Assembly (NCBI RefSeq): GCF_004000825.1
Contig: NZ_BILZ01000001.1
Coordinates: 186,001 to 250,000, forward strand
DNA from: Paenibacillus kobensis NBRC 15729
GTDB taxonomy: Bacteria > Bacillota > Bacilli > Paenibacillales > Paenibacillaceae
Direction of reading: 5' to 3'
DNA: 64,000 nucleotides
In this document: positions 17,204-25,832 of the stretch, one piece after another
Numbering within the stretch: the stretch's first letter is position 1
How the letters are laid out: each line of letters opens with the position of its first letter
Position numbers and translations under genes: made by a program
The notes under the pieces: generated by a model
The model's database searches: none
What the model was told of the DNA's origin: nothing
Seen by the model: only the letters and a program-made list of their open reading frames with translations

Positions 17204-17488
17204 ATGGATCCAGCACAATTACAAGCCCAAGCCATCAAAGTTCATCGGGCATTAGGCGAGAGTACACGATACCGTATCGTTCAGCTGTTAGCAACGGAGG
17301 GCGATCTATGTCCTGCCGAGCTGGAGAAGCGGTTGGAATCCATCCCGCTCTCTACCCTATCCCATCATTTGAAACAGCTAGCCGATTGTCAACTTCTTGT
17401 CTCGAAGAAACAAGGGACCTTCATTTACTACGGACTTCATAGAGAAATGGTTCAAAAATTCGCTGCTTATTTGTTTGACCCCGTTTAA
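17204..17488 (+). CDS. ArsR-family winged-helix repressor
   Basis: The 94-residue protein has a winged HTH (helices in YRIVQLLATEGDLCPAELEKRL, recognition helix in PLSTLSHHLKQLADCQLL, wing SKKQGTFIYYGL). It lacks the CxC metal motif of metal-sensing ArsR proteins, so it probably senses an organic compound or acts by another cue. The start at 17204 is preferred over 17183 because AAAGGGGA is 5 nt before it. An efflux-type MFS gene follows 83 nt downstream. Near-identical palindromic motifs precede both genes, so the protein likely represses itself and the exporter. Confidence 0.88.
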   Translation: MDPAQLQAQAIKVHRALGESTRYRIVQLLATEGDLCPAELEKRLESIPLSTLSHHLKQLADCQLLVSKKQGTFIYYGLHREMVQKFAAYLFDPV

Positions 17489-17503
17489 TTTTTTTTGTTT
17501 ATT

Positions 17504-17531
17504 ATTTCGATATTTCCGGAAATATCGAAAT
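17504..17531 (+). promoter_or_regulatory. Perfect 28-bp palindromic operator before the MFS gene
   Basis: Each 14-nt half (17504-17517 and 17518-17531, first half ATTTCGATATTTCC) is the exact reverse complement of the other. It lies between arsR and the MFS start, where the MFS promoter must be, and shares its ATTTCGA arm with the sequence upstream of arsR. This fits a dimeric ArsR repressor site. Confidence 0.75.
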
Positions 17532-17571
17532 TCATATAGATAGATGGTTGGTCCACAAGGAGGTTTGGTTC

Positions 17572-18759
17572 ATGTCATCCTACTGGAAAGTCTATATCCT
17601 TGCCTTGGTCAGCTTCTTAGTCGGCACATCCGAGTACGTCATTGCAGGAATTCTCGACAAAATAGCCGTTAGCTTATCGATCTCGCTCGTCGCTGCCGGC
17701 CAGCTTATTACCGTCTTCTCCATCGTCTACGCGTTCGGAACTCCGCTTCTCATCGCCCTAACCTCACGCTGGGAACGCCGCAAGCTTCTCCTTAGCGGAC
17801 TCATCCTTTTCATCCTCGCGAACGTATTGGTTTACGCGCTTCCTGGGTTCACTTGGTTCCTGGTCGCTCGGGTTGTAATGGCGTTGGGCGCCGGCATTGT
17901 CGTCGTTACAGCTCTTACAATCGCTTCTTCCATCGCGCCGCAAGGCAAGCAAGGGAGCGCAATCGCAACGGTTATTATGGGTTTTACCGCTTCTCTCATC
18001 ATTGGTGTGCCGATTGGACGAATCGTCGCCGCTCATTATGACTGGAAAATTATTTTTGGCGTTGTCGTCCTGCTTAGCCTCGCTGCCATTATCGTTCTTA
18101 GGGTAACCATTCCTCCTACACCAAACGCTTCTTCCATTCCTCTTCGTCAACAACTTGCCGTTCTTCGAAGCCGTAAAATCGTTCTAGCCTTTGCAATCAG
18201 CTTCTTCTGGCTTGTGGGGTATTCGATCGCTTATACGTATATCTCCCCGTTCTTATTGGAAGTTACCGGTATGAATGAACAGAACTTAAGCGTTGCACTA
18301 TTTCTATTCGGCATCGCGAGTCTCATTGGCTCCAAGCTGGGCGGATACGGCACCGACCGATGGGGCGTCTATTACACGCTTATATCCGGCATGGTCCTGC
18401 ATGCTCTGGCGCTGCTGCTGCTGTCGATCACCAACCTCTCGCCCATCCTGGTGTTCGCGTCATTGATGCTCTGGTCTTTCGCTGCATGGTCTTCAGGGCC
18501 GAGCCAGCAATTCAATCTGGTTGCAATAGCTCCCGAATCCGCTAGCATTCTGCTAAGTCTTAACAGCTCTGTTATGCAACTCGCAATGGCGGCAGGAGCA
18601 GGCATGGGAGGCCTCGTCATTGAAACGGTTTCTTTGCGGTCCGTCATGTGGATCGGTGCAATCGGTGTTGCGTTAGCGGCCGGAATTGTGATGCTGTCCT
18701 TCCGTTCAGCCCCTTCGTCCCGGTTATCTGCGGTTGATCATAATGGAACCCTTCATTAA
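17572..18759 (+). CDS. MFS efflux transporter, DHA1 family
   Basis: The 395-residue, 12-segment membrane protein begins WKVYILALVSFLVGTSEYVIAGIL, typical of the DHA1 drug/sugar/arabinose-efflux-like group (YdhP, YtbD relatives). The loop 2-3 motif SRWERRKLLLSG is present. The start at 17572 has AAGGAGG eight bases before it; the ATG at 17548 has none. It would use the proton gradient to expel small molecules. The upstream arsR and the 28-bp palindrome indicate derepression by an inducer. Confidence 0.9.
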   Translation: MSSYWKVYILALVSFLVGTSEYVIAGILDKIAVSLSISLVAAGQLITVFSIVYAFGTPLLIALTSRWERRKLLLSGLILFILANVLVYALPGFTWFLVARVVMALGAGIVVVTALTIASSIAPQGKQGSAIATVIMGFTASLIIGVPIGRIVAAHYDWKIIFGVVVLLSLAAIIVLRVTIPPTPNASSIPLRQQLAVLRSRKIVLAFAISFFWLVGYSIAYTYISPFLLEVTGMNEQNLSVALFLFGIASLIGSKLGGYGTDRWGVYYTLISGMVLHALALLLLSITNLSPILVFASLMLWSFAAWSSGPSQQFNLVAIAPESASILLSLNSSVMQLAMAAGAGMGGLVIETVSLRSVMWIGAIGVALAAGIVMLSFRSAPSSRLSAVDHNGTLH

Positions 18760-18782
18760 CCGATTACTCAAAATCTGACAAA

Positions 18783-18827
18783 GAGGAACAAGTTCTTGTC
18801 GAACACTTTGACAAGAACTTGTTCCTC
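18783..18827. terminator. Bidirectional terminator-like hairpin between convergent genes
   Basis: Perfect 18-bp arms (18783-18800 and 18810-18827) flank a 9-nt loop, between the MFS stop on plus and the binding-protein stop on minus. There is no long T-run on either side, so termination would rely on stem strength. Confidence 0.65.
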
Positions 18828-18884
18828 GGATTGAATATATTAGCAGATGAATTCGAGCTTCTTTTTATGTACCAGTACCGAGAA

Positions 18885-20576
18885 CTAACCGTCCCCTTGA
18901 TCAGGGAGAGCATCCCCTTTTATTGTACTTTCAACCTCTTTCGTAATCTGGTCGCCGCCGTTCGCTTTCCATTCCTGGACGAAATCGTCGAATGCGTCGA
19001 TTGGCTTGTCTCCGACGATGATTTGCAGGAAAGTCTCATTCTCCAGCTTCTGCAGGTCATCCCACTTTGTCTCCATCGTAGGCGTCATGCCATAGAACAA
19101 ACTTCGAACCTTCATGATCGGGGCATCCTTAAGAGCTATTCCGCCCTCCAAATATGAATAGGCGGTCTTCCATGTGTCGATGTTTTTCTTCGGATTTTCC
19201 TTGTCTTGCAATGCCGAATCATAGACGGTTCTCGTATCGGGGTCGAACTTGTCCGGGTCAAGATTGCCGGCGAGCGCTTCCTTCACGTTATCCGCACGTT
19301 CCTCGATTGCGCCTGAATAATCGAGCAGCAAGTCGAACGGGTAATAATGGCGAAGCTGGATGCCGGTCTGAGCGGCGTAATTTTGGAGCTCGCGCACTTC
19401 CGCCGTATGAGGATCTTGCCATCGTTCAAGCCTGGTAAATACATTAAGCAGCCGTATGACCGCTTCCGGATGCGGATACCCTTTTCGGACAACGAGATAT
19501 CGGTCGGTCACCGGTGCCGCATGCGTCATATATTTTCCTTGCGAGTCGAGCGGGACGGCATATGCGCGCCACTCCGCCTTCGTATCTGTCGCTACCGCTG
19601 CCGATAATGGCCAATAGGGCATCCACCACGGGCCGAAGAACAGACCGGTCCGGTTGTCTATAATCGGTTTCTCCGTATCTTTATAGAGCACGAATTGCGG
19701 ATCAATCCATCCCTTGCGATACCAATTGGCCAGAAGGCTAAGCGCTTCTTTGTTCTCCGGCGCGATCGAGCCGTAGACGATGTTCCCCGCATTGTCCGTG
19801 ATCCAGTTCTTAGGGAAGGCGTGATAGGTGCTAAAAATCGTATCGAAGCCGTTCACGTTCGGCTTCTGACCGTAGACGACCGTCTTCGTGCCCGTCAGTC
19901 CGACCGTGTCCCGCTTGCCGTTATTATCCGGGTCGCGTTCGACGAACGCTTGTGCGATTGTCCCAATATCCGCAAGCGTTGTCGGCGGCTTGAGGTTCAA
20001 CCGGTCAAGCCAATCCTTACGCACCCACAGCAAGGAAGGCGCGTCCGCCTCGATCGCTACATTCGGGACACCAAACAACTTACCGTCCGAAGATGCGTCT
20101 TGGTAGGCCAATCCTTGGGTGGAGTCGATCATCGCTTTGACCAAGCTCGATGCGTACTCCTTATAGATTTCCGTCAAATCCTCTGCCAGACCGTTCTCAA
20201 TCAGCTTCTTCAGTTGATTGCGGTCGACGACCATCGCGTCGGGCAAATCTTGTGCTGCGATGGCAAAATCCGCTTTTAACTTAAAATCGTCTTCGCTTTT
20301 GGCTTCCCATGCGTGAACGACCTTAATGTTCGTCAACTTCTCCAAATAACGGGAGACCGGGTTGTTGTCATTCGTGTCTCCTGCCGCCAACCGGGACTCC
20401 GGGATGCTGAACGCGACGCGAAGCGTGACCGGAGTCTCGTACTTGCCATATGCCCGGTCCTCGTCAGACGTTTCGGCCTGCGTACGCTTCGCTGGACCCG
20501 ATTCGCTGCTGCATGCTGCACATACCGACAGGATCATGACGAGCACTGCAGCACCTACCCACCGCCGCCCGCTCAT
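18885..20576 (-). CDS. Extracellular solute-binding lipoprotein (CUT1 type)
   Basis: This 563-residue lipoprotein has a signal peptide ending in a lipobox (LSVCAAC) and a family 1 binding-protein body of the large LipO/YtcQ type (LWVRKDWLDRLNLKPPTTLADI, then GLTGTKTV). It would bind an oligosaccharide at the membrane surface. The ATG at 20576 is chosen because GGGAGGA is 5 nt upstream; the longer frame lacks a signal peptide start. It overlaps the end of the response-regulator gene by 4 nt, so it is cotranscribed with the two-component system. No permease follows, so it may feed the permeases at 25.8-27.7 kb or serve as a sensor partner. Confidence 0.88.
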   Translation of the reverse strand: MSGRRWVGAAVLVMILSVCAACSSESGPAKRTQAETSDEDRAYGKYETPVTLRVAFSIPESRLAAGDTNDNNPVSRYLEKLTNIKVVHAWEAKSEDDFKLKADFAIAAQDLPDAMVVDRNQLKKLIENGLAEDLTEIYKEYASSLVKAMIDSTQGLAYQDASSDGKLFGVPNVAIEADAPSLLWVRKDWLDRLNLKPPTTLADIGTIAQAFVERDPDNNGKRDTVGLTGTKTVVYGQKPNVNGFDTIFSTYHAFPKNWITDNAGNIVYGSIAPENKEALSLLANWYRKGWIDPQFVLYKDTEKPIIDNRTGLFFGPWWMPYWPLSAAVATDTKAEWRAYAVPLDSQGKYMTHAAPVTDRYLVVRKGYPHPEAVIRLLNVFTRLERWQDPHTAEVRELQNYAAQTGIQLRHYYPFDLLLDYSGAIEERADNVKEALAGNLDPDKFDPDTRTVYDSALQDKENPKKNIDTWKTAYSYLEGGIALKDAPIMKVRSLFYGMTPTMETKWDDLQKLENETFLQIIVGDKPIDAFDDFVQEWKANGGDQITKEVESTIKGDALPDQGDG

Positions 20577-22000
20577 CGCGATCCTCCCATTGCTGACACA
20601 TGAACAGAGCATTCCGAGCGATATTCCGTTGGCAGCATGCCGACACAATCGCGGAACAGCCGGCTGAAGTACTTATCGTCCTCGAATCCCGATGCTTGCG
20701 CTATCTGGTGGATTGGCTCCGACGTTTCACGCAGCAGACGTTTGGCCAGACTGATCCGCATGTCCCGCAGCACGGAGCCGAATGATTCGCCTTCGAGCCG
20801 CGCGAAGCATTGGCTGAAATATCCCCGGCTCATATTTACGCGGGCAGCCACTTCGGCTTGATTGATTTTCTGTCCTGCGTGTTTCTTCATATACCTGATC
20901 GCGCGTACAAGGCACAGCATCACTTCTGAAGTGAAAGAGGCTTCGGCCATGCGCCGCTTAACGAGATTAGAATAACTTTGCAGCCACGTTTGCCAATCCG
21001 CCCATGTCCGGTTTCGTTCAATCGCCGCAAGCAGACGCTCAGCCGCTTCTGCCGTCAAGAGCGTGCCGCGCCAATCCATACAGAGCGATATCCCGAATTG
21101 CGTCAACTCATTTGAATCAGGACGTACAGTGTGTATCCCACGCTCGAATTGTTCCCAGCTGGCGGCATCCAGCGTCCATTTCATATCCAGGGCGGCATCC
21201 AACAGCTCTGATGATTTCTTGTCCAACGTGTTCGCCTTGCCGGCGGCCGTATCGCCGAATTGCAGTCTAAGCGGCAGATCGCTAGCTGACGAATAGAACC
21301 ACTCGCCAGGCAGCCGCTCTGCAAGCACTCGCTCTGCTTCCTCCGCTGTCATGCCCGTCATTCCGGTGACGATTGCGGACTCCCAGCGGCTTAACAGCCG
21401 AACTTTGATTTCCCGTTTCATCTCTTCCATAGAGACGGAATGCACCAGCGGCACAAACCACATGCCGTCGCTCTCGATAACCGGATTGCGTCTTACGAAC
21501 GGCAGTTCGTACAACGCTGCGCTAGCCTCTCCAGGTATGATCGGCCGGAACACGAGTACGGAGTCAGCCGCCAGTTGCTTCTGATCCCCGTCAGCATTGC
21601 GGGCCGCGCGGCATCCTTCCTCCCAATCGATTCGTTCGCTGATTCTTCGCATGGTCGAATCCGCGTTCTCCGGCTCCAGTAAGGTCTTAACAATATAATC
21701 AATGGCTCCTAGGCGAAGCGCTTCTTGCACGAAATCGAACTCATGATGACAAGTAAGCACGACGGATCGGACGCGTGGATGGCGCCATCTCGTTTCTTTG
21801 ATCAAATCAAAGCCAGACATCCCTGGCATCGTGATATCGGTGAACAGCAAGTCAGCGCCCGTCTGCTGCAGCAGTTCCAATGCTGATTTGCCGTCGCTCG
21901 CTTCACCGACTACGACCATCCCGTACAATGACCAATCGAACAGAGAGATGAATCCTTTGCGTACGAGCTTCTCGTCATCTACCACTACAGCTTTAAGCAT
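20573..22000 (-). CDS. Response regulator with AraC-type DNA-binding domain (YesN type)
   Basis: The 475-residue protein has a receiver domain at 1-120 (DDE acid pocket at 8-10, phospho-acceptor Asp55 in FTDITMPG). A long middle region follows, with two AraC-type HTH motifs in the last 100 residues (INQAEVAARVNMSRGYFSQCFARLEG, and IHQIAQASGFEDDKYFSRLFRDCVG). Such proteins activate carbohydrate-uptake genes upon phosphorylation. Its partner kinase overlaps by 8 nt upstream. Likely targets are the permease operon whose upstream region has direct repeats at 27849-27882. Confidence 0.92.
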   Translation of the reverse strand: MLKAVVVDDEKLVRKGFISLFDWSLYGMVVVGEASDGKSALELLQQTGADLLFTDITMPGMSGFDLIKETRWRHPRVRSVVLTCHHEFDFVQEALRLGAIDYIVKTLLEPENADSTMRRISERIDWEEGCRAARNADGDQKQLAADSVLVFRPIIPGEASAALYELPFVRRNPVIESDGMWFVPLVHSVSMEEMKREIKVRLLSRWESAIVTGMTGMTAEEAERVLAERLPGEWFYSSASDLPLRLQFGDTAAGKANTLDKKSSELLDAALDMKWTLDAASWEQFERGIHTVRPDSNELTQFGISLCMDWRGTLLTAEAAERLLAAIERNRTWADWQTWLQSYSNLVKRRMAEASFTSEVMLCLVRAIRYMKKHAGQKINQAEVAARVNMSRGYFSQCFARLEGESFGSVLRDMRISLAKRLLRETSEPIHQIAQASGFEDDKYFSRLFRDCVGMLPTEYRSECSVHVSAMGGSR

Positions 22001-23747
22001 CGAAATCCTCCTTTCGTTTCATCGGAATGACAATCGTAACGGTCGTTCCGACCGCACCGGGCTCGCTTTCGATCCGGAAAGTCATTTGGTCCTTGTAGTA
22101 GAGATTCAGCATCCGGTTCACGTAAGAGAGTCCGATCCCGAGTCCCCTCCGCTTCGCCCCTTCATCATCGGTCAGAAGCTTCTCGGCTTCTCCAGGAGCA
22201 AGGCCCGTCCCATTGTCCGCGACGCTCAGCAGCAATCGGCCATCGCCGTCCGAGCGCACCGAGACTTCAATCTTGCCGTTCCCGTCGCTAAGGCCGTGAT
22301 AGATGGCATTCTCTACGATGGGTTGCAATAGGAACCGCGGAACGGCTACATCCATCGTCTCTTCGTCGGCATGAATCTGAAAGCCGAATTCATAATCGTA
22401 ACGGATTCGCTGCAGCTCCATGTAGAGCCGAATCGCTTCGATCTCATCCGCAACGGTGACGATAAGACTCTGCTTCCCAAGATTATAATGAAGCAACTTC
22501 ACTAAGAGCGTGGCAAGCTTGTCGATTTCCTTCTGTCCGTTCATTCTCGCCAGCCACTGCATCGTATTCAATGTATTGTGCAGAAAATGAGGGTTGATCT
22601 GGCTGAGCAATTTCTCGATCTCCAGTTGGCTCTTCTGCTGCTCGTTCACAGCAACGGCAGCGATCAGCTCGTTCACCTTGTTCTTCATCATCTGGAAGTT
22701 GTTCAACACAAAGTCGAACTCCTCGACATTCGTGAAGGAAACAGGCGCGGTCGGATTCTCGGCCATCCGGACGATTTCCGTATTGACCTTCCGCAGCGGT
22801 CGATAAATTCTTTTCCAGATCAGCAGCGCGAGCAGTGCTGCGAACGCCATCGTCGACAGCGCCAGCACGAGCATTTTCCCCAGCCAGGAATAGATTTCGC
22901 TATTAAACGCCGATTTCTTCACGACTGCTACAAGCTGCCAGCCCTGCTGGCTCTGGTAACGGAACAGATGATAGCCCCCGTATTCCTCATGCTGCGATCC
23001 GCTGGCTAGTTGAACCCGCTCTTGAACGCTGGACGGAATGCTCTCGTTCTCGACATAAGCGATCCCGCCATGATCGTTGACGAGCAGATGAGTAACCTCC
23101 ATGCCATACGACTGCTGATTAAGAATATGGCGGAATAAACTATAGTTCGTTTCCAAATAAATGTAAAGGTCCTGGCCTCCTTCCACCTGTACGCTCCGCA
23201 GCTCGGAGAACACCATGTTATCTCCGTTGTTGTACAGCGTTTGGTGTGGGCCAAAATACTCCGCGCCATTGTACCGAAGAAGCGGCGGCAATTGCCGGAT
23301 GTCGACCGTATTGTCCATGGATAGGTTCGAGAATAAGACCGGATCGTCGGAACCGGGTAATAGATAAGCGGTCAACCCGAGATTGGGATTCGTAAAGTTG
23401 ACCAGATTCATTTTCTCGTTAATGGAGGTCATGATCTGCGATTTGCGGTAGATTTGCTTCTCTTGCAGGTAAGCTGACATCTCCGACACGATCTGGCCAT
23501 CGAGCGCGAATTGCTTGGATGCGAAATCGAGGTTGTTAATGGTGTATTCCAATGCGGCGGCTTCCTGGTTCAGGCTGGCGCTGACGCCGCTTTTTATTTT
23601 ACCGAACAGGATCTCGTAGATCGAAGTGTAGGATAACAAGCCGACCAGCAGCAATGGCAGCAGACTGCCGACCATGAGGAAACCGATGAGCGTGCGCCGA
23701 AGCGAGCGAACTTGGCTGTGGCGCTGCGAGGGATGGAATACGGTCAC
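21993..23747 (-). CDS. Sensor histidine kinase (YesM/LytS-type, HAMP + HATPase)
   Basis: This 584-residue membrane kinase has a TM segment at about 18-42, an extracytoplasmic Cache-like sensor region to about 290, a second TM, a HAMP linker, and the His_kinase motif INPHFLHNTLNTMQWLARM near 385. An HATPase follows (VENAIYHGL, DNGTGLAPGEAEKL, GIGLSYVN). It starts at GTG 23747 after AGGGAGA. It pairs with the AraC-type regulator by an 8-nt overlap and would sense an extracellular sugar, directly or through a binding protein. Its promoter is overlapped by a perfect cre box. Confidence 0.92.
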   Translation of the reverse strand: MTVFHPSQRHSQVRSLRRTLIGFLMVGSLLPLLLVGLLSYTSIYEILFGKIKSGVSASLNQEAAALEYTINNLDFASKQFALDGQIVSEMSAYLQEKQIYRKSQIMTSINEKMNLVNFTNPNLGLTAYLLPGSDDPVLFSNLSMDNTVDIRQLPPLLRYNGAEYFGPHQTLYNNGDNMVFSELRSVQVEGGQDLYIYLETNYSLFRHILNQQSYGMEVTHLLVNDHGGIAYVENESIPSSVQERVQLASGSQHEEYGGYHLFRYQSQQGWQLVAVVKKSAFNSEIYSWLGKMLVLALSTMAFAALLALLIWKRIYRPLRKVNTEIVRMAENPTAPVSFTNVEEFDFVLNNFQMMKNKVNELIAAVAVNEQQKSQLEIEKLLSQINPHFLHNTLNTMQWLARMNGQKEIDKLATLLVKLLHYNLGKQSLIVTVADEIEAIRLYMELQRIRYDYEFGFQIHADEETMDVAVPRFLLQPIVENAIYHGLSDGNGKIEVSVRSDGDGRLLLSVADNGTGLAPGEAEKLLTDDEGAKRRGLGIGLSYVNRMLNLYYKDQMTFRIESEPGAVGTTVTIVIPMKRKEDFDA

Positions 23748-23766
23748 GTCACATGTCTCCCTTAAA

Positions 23767-23791
23767 TGAAAGCGTTATCAGCGATATTATA
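23767..23791 (-). promoter_or_regulatory. Extended -10 promoter and CcpA cre box before the histidine kinase
   Basis: The minus strand has TGCTATAAT (TATAAT at 23786-23791) without a clear -35. Just downstream, at 23767-23780, TGAAAGCGTTATCA matches every fixed position of the cre consensus TGWAANCGNTNWCA. The box would cover the transcription start, so CcpA should repress the two-component genes when preferred sugars are present. Confidence 0.7.
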
Positions 23792-23841
23792 GCATATGGC
23801 GGAATCTTCCGTCCCCGGTCCAGATCTTGGAACGAACAATA

Positions 23842-23867
23842 CCGCTCGCTTCCATAGAAGCGAGCGG
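23842..23867 (-). terminator. Hairpin between the binding-protein gene and the kinase gene
   Basis: Perfect 11-bp arms (23842-23852 and 23857-23867) enclose a CATA loop, 29 nt after the binding-protein stop. The following minus-strand bases are TATTGTTCG, a poor T-run, so it may be a partial terminator or an mRNA 3'-end stabiliser. Confidence 0.6.
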
Positions 23868-23895
23868 CGTGTCTTGCCGTGATTCGAAGCTATGT

Positions 23896-25731
23896 TTACT
23901 TCTGGACACTCTTTCTAGCTTCGAAGAGCTCTTCCGCTTTCTGAACAGAGAACGCGAGAACTTCATCGTAGCCAAGACCTTTGACCTTATCGAGCATCTC
24001 TTGTTTGTACTTGTTGTATTGGCCTTCATCTTTGGCGAAGATCATGCGCCACGAATATTGCTGGATAACTGTACCGATTTGAGCGTTCTTCTGCTCAAGC
24101 GCCTTATCCATCATAATCGGCGGCTTGCCTGTGAAGCCCTGAGGCGCGACGGCGATCATGTTGTTCTTCACGAAATATTCTTTCGGCGTAAGAGCCTCCA
24201 TCTTATCCCGCCACTCTTGGTCGAGCTTAGATGGATTCCGCTCGAGCGACGTCGTCCACAGGTTATGGTCGTATGGCTCGCCTGTTTCCGGGTTCGTGAT
24301 TCCTGGTGCGACGTTGGAGTAGTTAATCTGGCTTTGGCCGTAATAGAAGTTGCCGCCGCCATATTCTGCAGGAATGTCCGTGCCCTTCTGATCCGCGTAA
24401 GCTTTCCAGCCGAAATCGGTAACGAACGGTTTGCCGTCCGCGCCAATATCCCACGTCAGCCCTTTCGGACCGTTCGCAATCGCCGTTCCGTCTCCTGCCG
24501 ATAGCATCGCGCCTTCCGGCGTATACAGCCAGTTAATGAATTCCATGATGCGCTCTGGCTGTTTCGCTTTCGCGCCGATCGCCATAATCCAATCGCCGCC
24601 GTATTGGTTGAAGCCCCAGGAGTAAACTTTCTCTTCCTTGAACGGAACGGTCGCTAAACCTTTTCCTTCAGCAGAGCGTTCTTGCGTATTGTAGTTCGCG
24701 GAGCCGAGCCATGGGAACCAGGAGAACAGTATACGCCCGTCCTTGTATTTGCCGACGACATCGTCGAACTTCTGCGTCATCGAGTCCGGATCAAGCAAGC
24801 CCATTTGATTGGCATCGTAATACAGCTTCAGCGACTTCATATACCAACTTTCGTCCGATAAGAATTCATAGTACTTGTCTTCGTCTGCAGCGACGTACAA
24901 CAGTGTAGCACCGTTCTCGTCGTAACCGTACATGTTCGCGAATTGCTTCGCAAGCGTCATTTTGTAATTGCCGTCCCAGTCCGCCCACAAGGAGAAGGCG
25001 TACGTCTTCTTGCCGTTCTCCGTCTTCGGCTCGAGCTCTTGCATCTTCTTCAGCACCGGCAAATAATCTTGCGGCGTGTTGATCTCAGGAGCGCCGATCT
25101 TCTGATACAGATCCCAGCGCAATTCCGGTCCCCACGTTAAGTCTTTGCCTTCGGACGGCCCCGGCTGGTCGGTCGCCACTTTATTGCCGAGTCCATATAC
25201 CGCTTTGCCGTCGCCGAACGCGATCTTCGCTTTCTCCAGCACTTTCGGATAGTTGTCGACGATTGTTTTGCCATACTTATCGAGCAATCCGTTCTGGGTC
25301 ATGTCCATAAGCAGACCGCCCTTGATGGCATTCGGATAATCGGTTTTATCGCTGCCGAAGATGACGATGTCGCCGAGATCGCCCGAAGCCATCATCGCTG
25401 CGATTTTATTCTGGCCGCCGTCCAAGTTGGAAGCAATGATATTCAACTTGATGTTGAACTTGTCTTTCAGAATCTTCCCGTACCAGCCCGTCTGCTCGCC
25501 TGCATAGTTCGCGGTTGTCGAGAATACGTTCAGCGTGAGTTCCTTCGAGTGGTCAAGCGTTCCTTCTTGGGCGTTGTTGGTACTTTCCCTGCCGCTAGTC
25601 TGCTCCGTGGTTGCCGGAGGAGCTTGCTTGGTGTCATCGTTGTTCTTGCTGTCGCCGCCGCTGCTGCAGGCTGTAATCGAGACGGCCATAAATGCTGCGA
25701 GCGTAAGACCTGTCAACCGTTTGAATCGCAT
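23896..25731 (-). CDS. Extracellular sugar-binding lipoprotein (LipO-like)
   Basis: The 611-residue protein has a signal peptide and lipobox (AVSITAC followed by SSGGDSKNN, a Ser/Asp/Asn linker). The body is the large family 1 solute-binding type (LTWGPELRWDLYQKIGAPEINTPQDYLPVLKKM, then NQYGGDWIMAIGAKAKQPERIMEFINWLY). It binds a carbohydrate, probably an oligosaccharide or uronate derivative as in related LplA/LipO systems, and delivers it to the two permeases immediately upstream. The ATP-binding subunit is absent; in Bacillales such systems share a common MsmX-type ATPase encoded elsewhere. Confidence 0.93.
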   Translation of the reverse strand: MRFKRLTGLTLAAFMAVSITACSSGGDSKNNDDTKQAPPATTEQTSGRESTNNAQEGTLDHSKELTLNVFSTTANYAGEQTGWYGKILKDKFNIKLNIIASNLDGGQNKIAAMMASGDLGDIVIFGSDKTDYPNAIKGGLLMDMTQNGLLDKYGKTIVDNYPKVLEKAKIAFGDGKAVYGLGNKVATDQPGPSEGKDLTWGPELRWDLYQKIGAPEINTPQDYLPVLKKMQELEPKTENGKKTYAFSLWADWDGNYKMTLAKQFANMYGYDENGATLLYVAADEDKYYEFLSDESWYMKSLKLYYDANQMGLLDPDSMTQKFDDVVGKYKDGRILFSWFPWLGSANYNTQERSAEGKGLATVPFKEEKVYSWGFNQYGGDWIMAIGAKAKQPERIMEFINWLYTPEGAMLSAGDGTAIANGPKGLTWDIGADGKPFVTDFGWKAYADQKGTDIPAEYGGGNFYYGQSQINYSNVAPGITNPETGEPYDHNLWTTSLERNPSKLDQEWRDKMEALTPKEYFVKNNMIAVAPQGFTGKPPIMMDKALEQKNAQIGTVIQQYSWRMIFAKDEGQYNKYKQEMLDKVKGLGYDEVLAFSVQKAEELFEARKSVQK

Positions 25732-25832
25732 GCGTGGTTGCCTCCCTTTTCTCTTCGGTCATCGTTATATAGTTCTGCTCGGCCTTGCGGCTGAGATAAA
25801 CCCGGTATGGAATGGATGGCTAGACAATCCGA

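Noticed and set aside
19695-20279. 194-residue plus-strand open frame
   Set aside because: Antisense to the solute-binding protein gene, with arginine-rich shadow composition.
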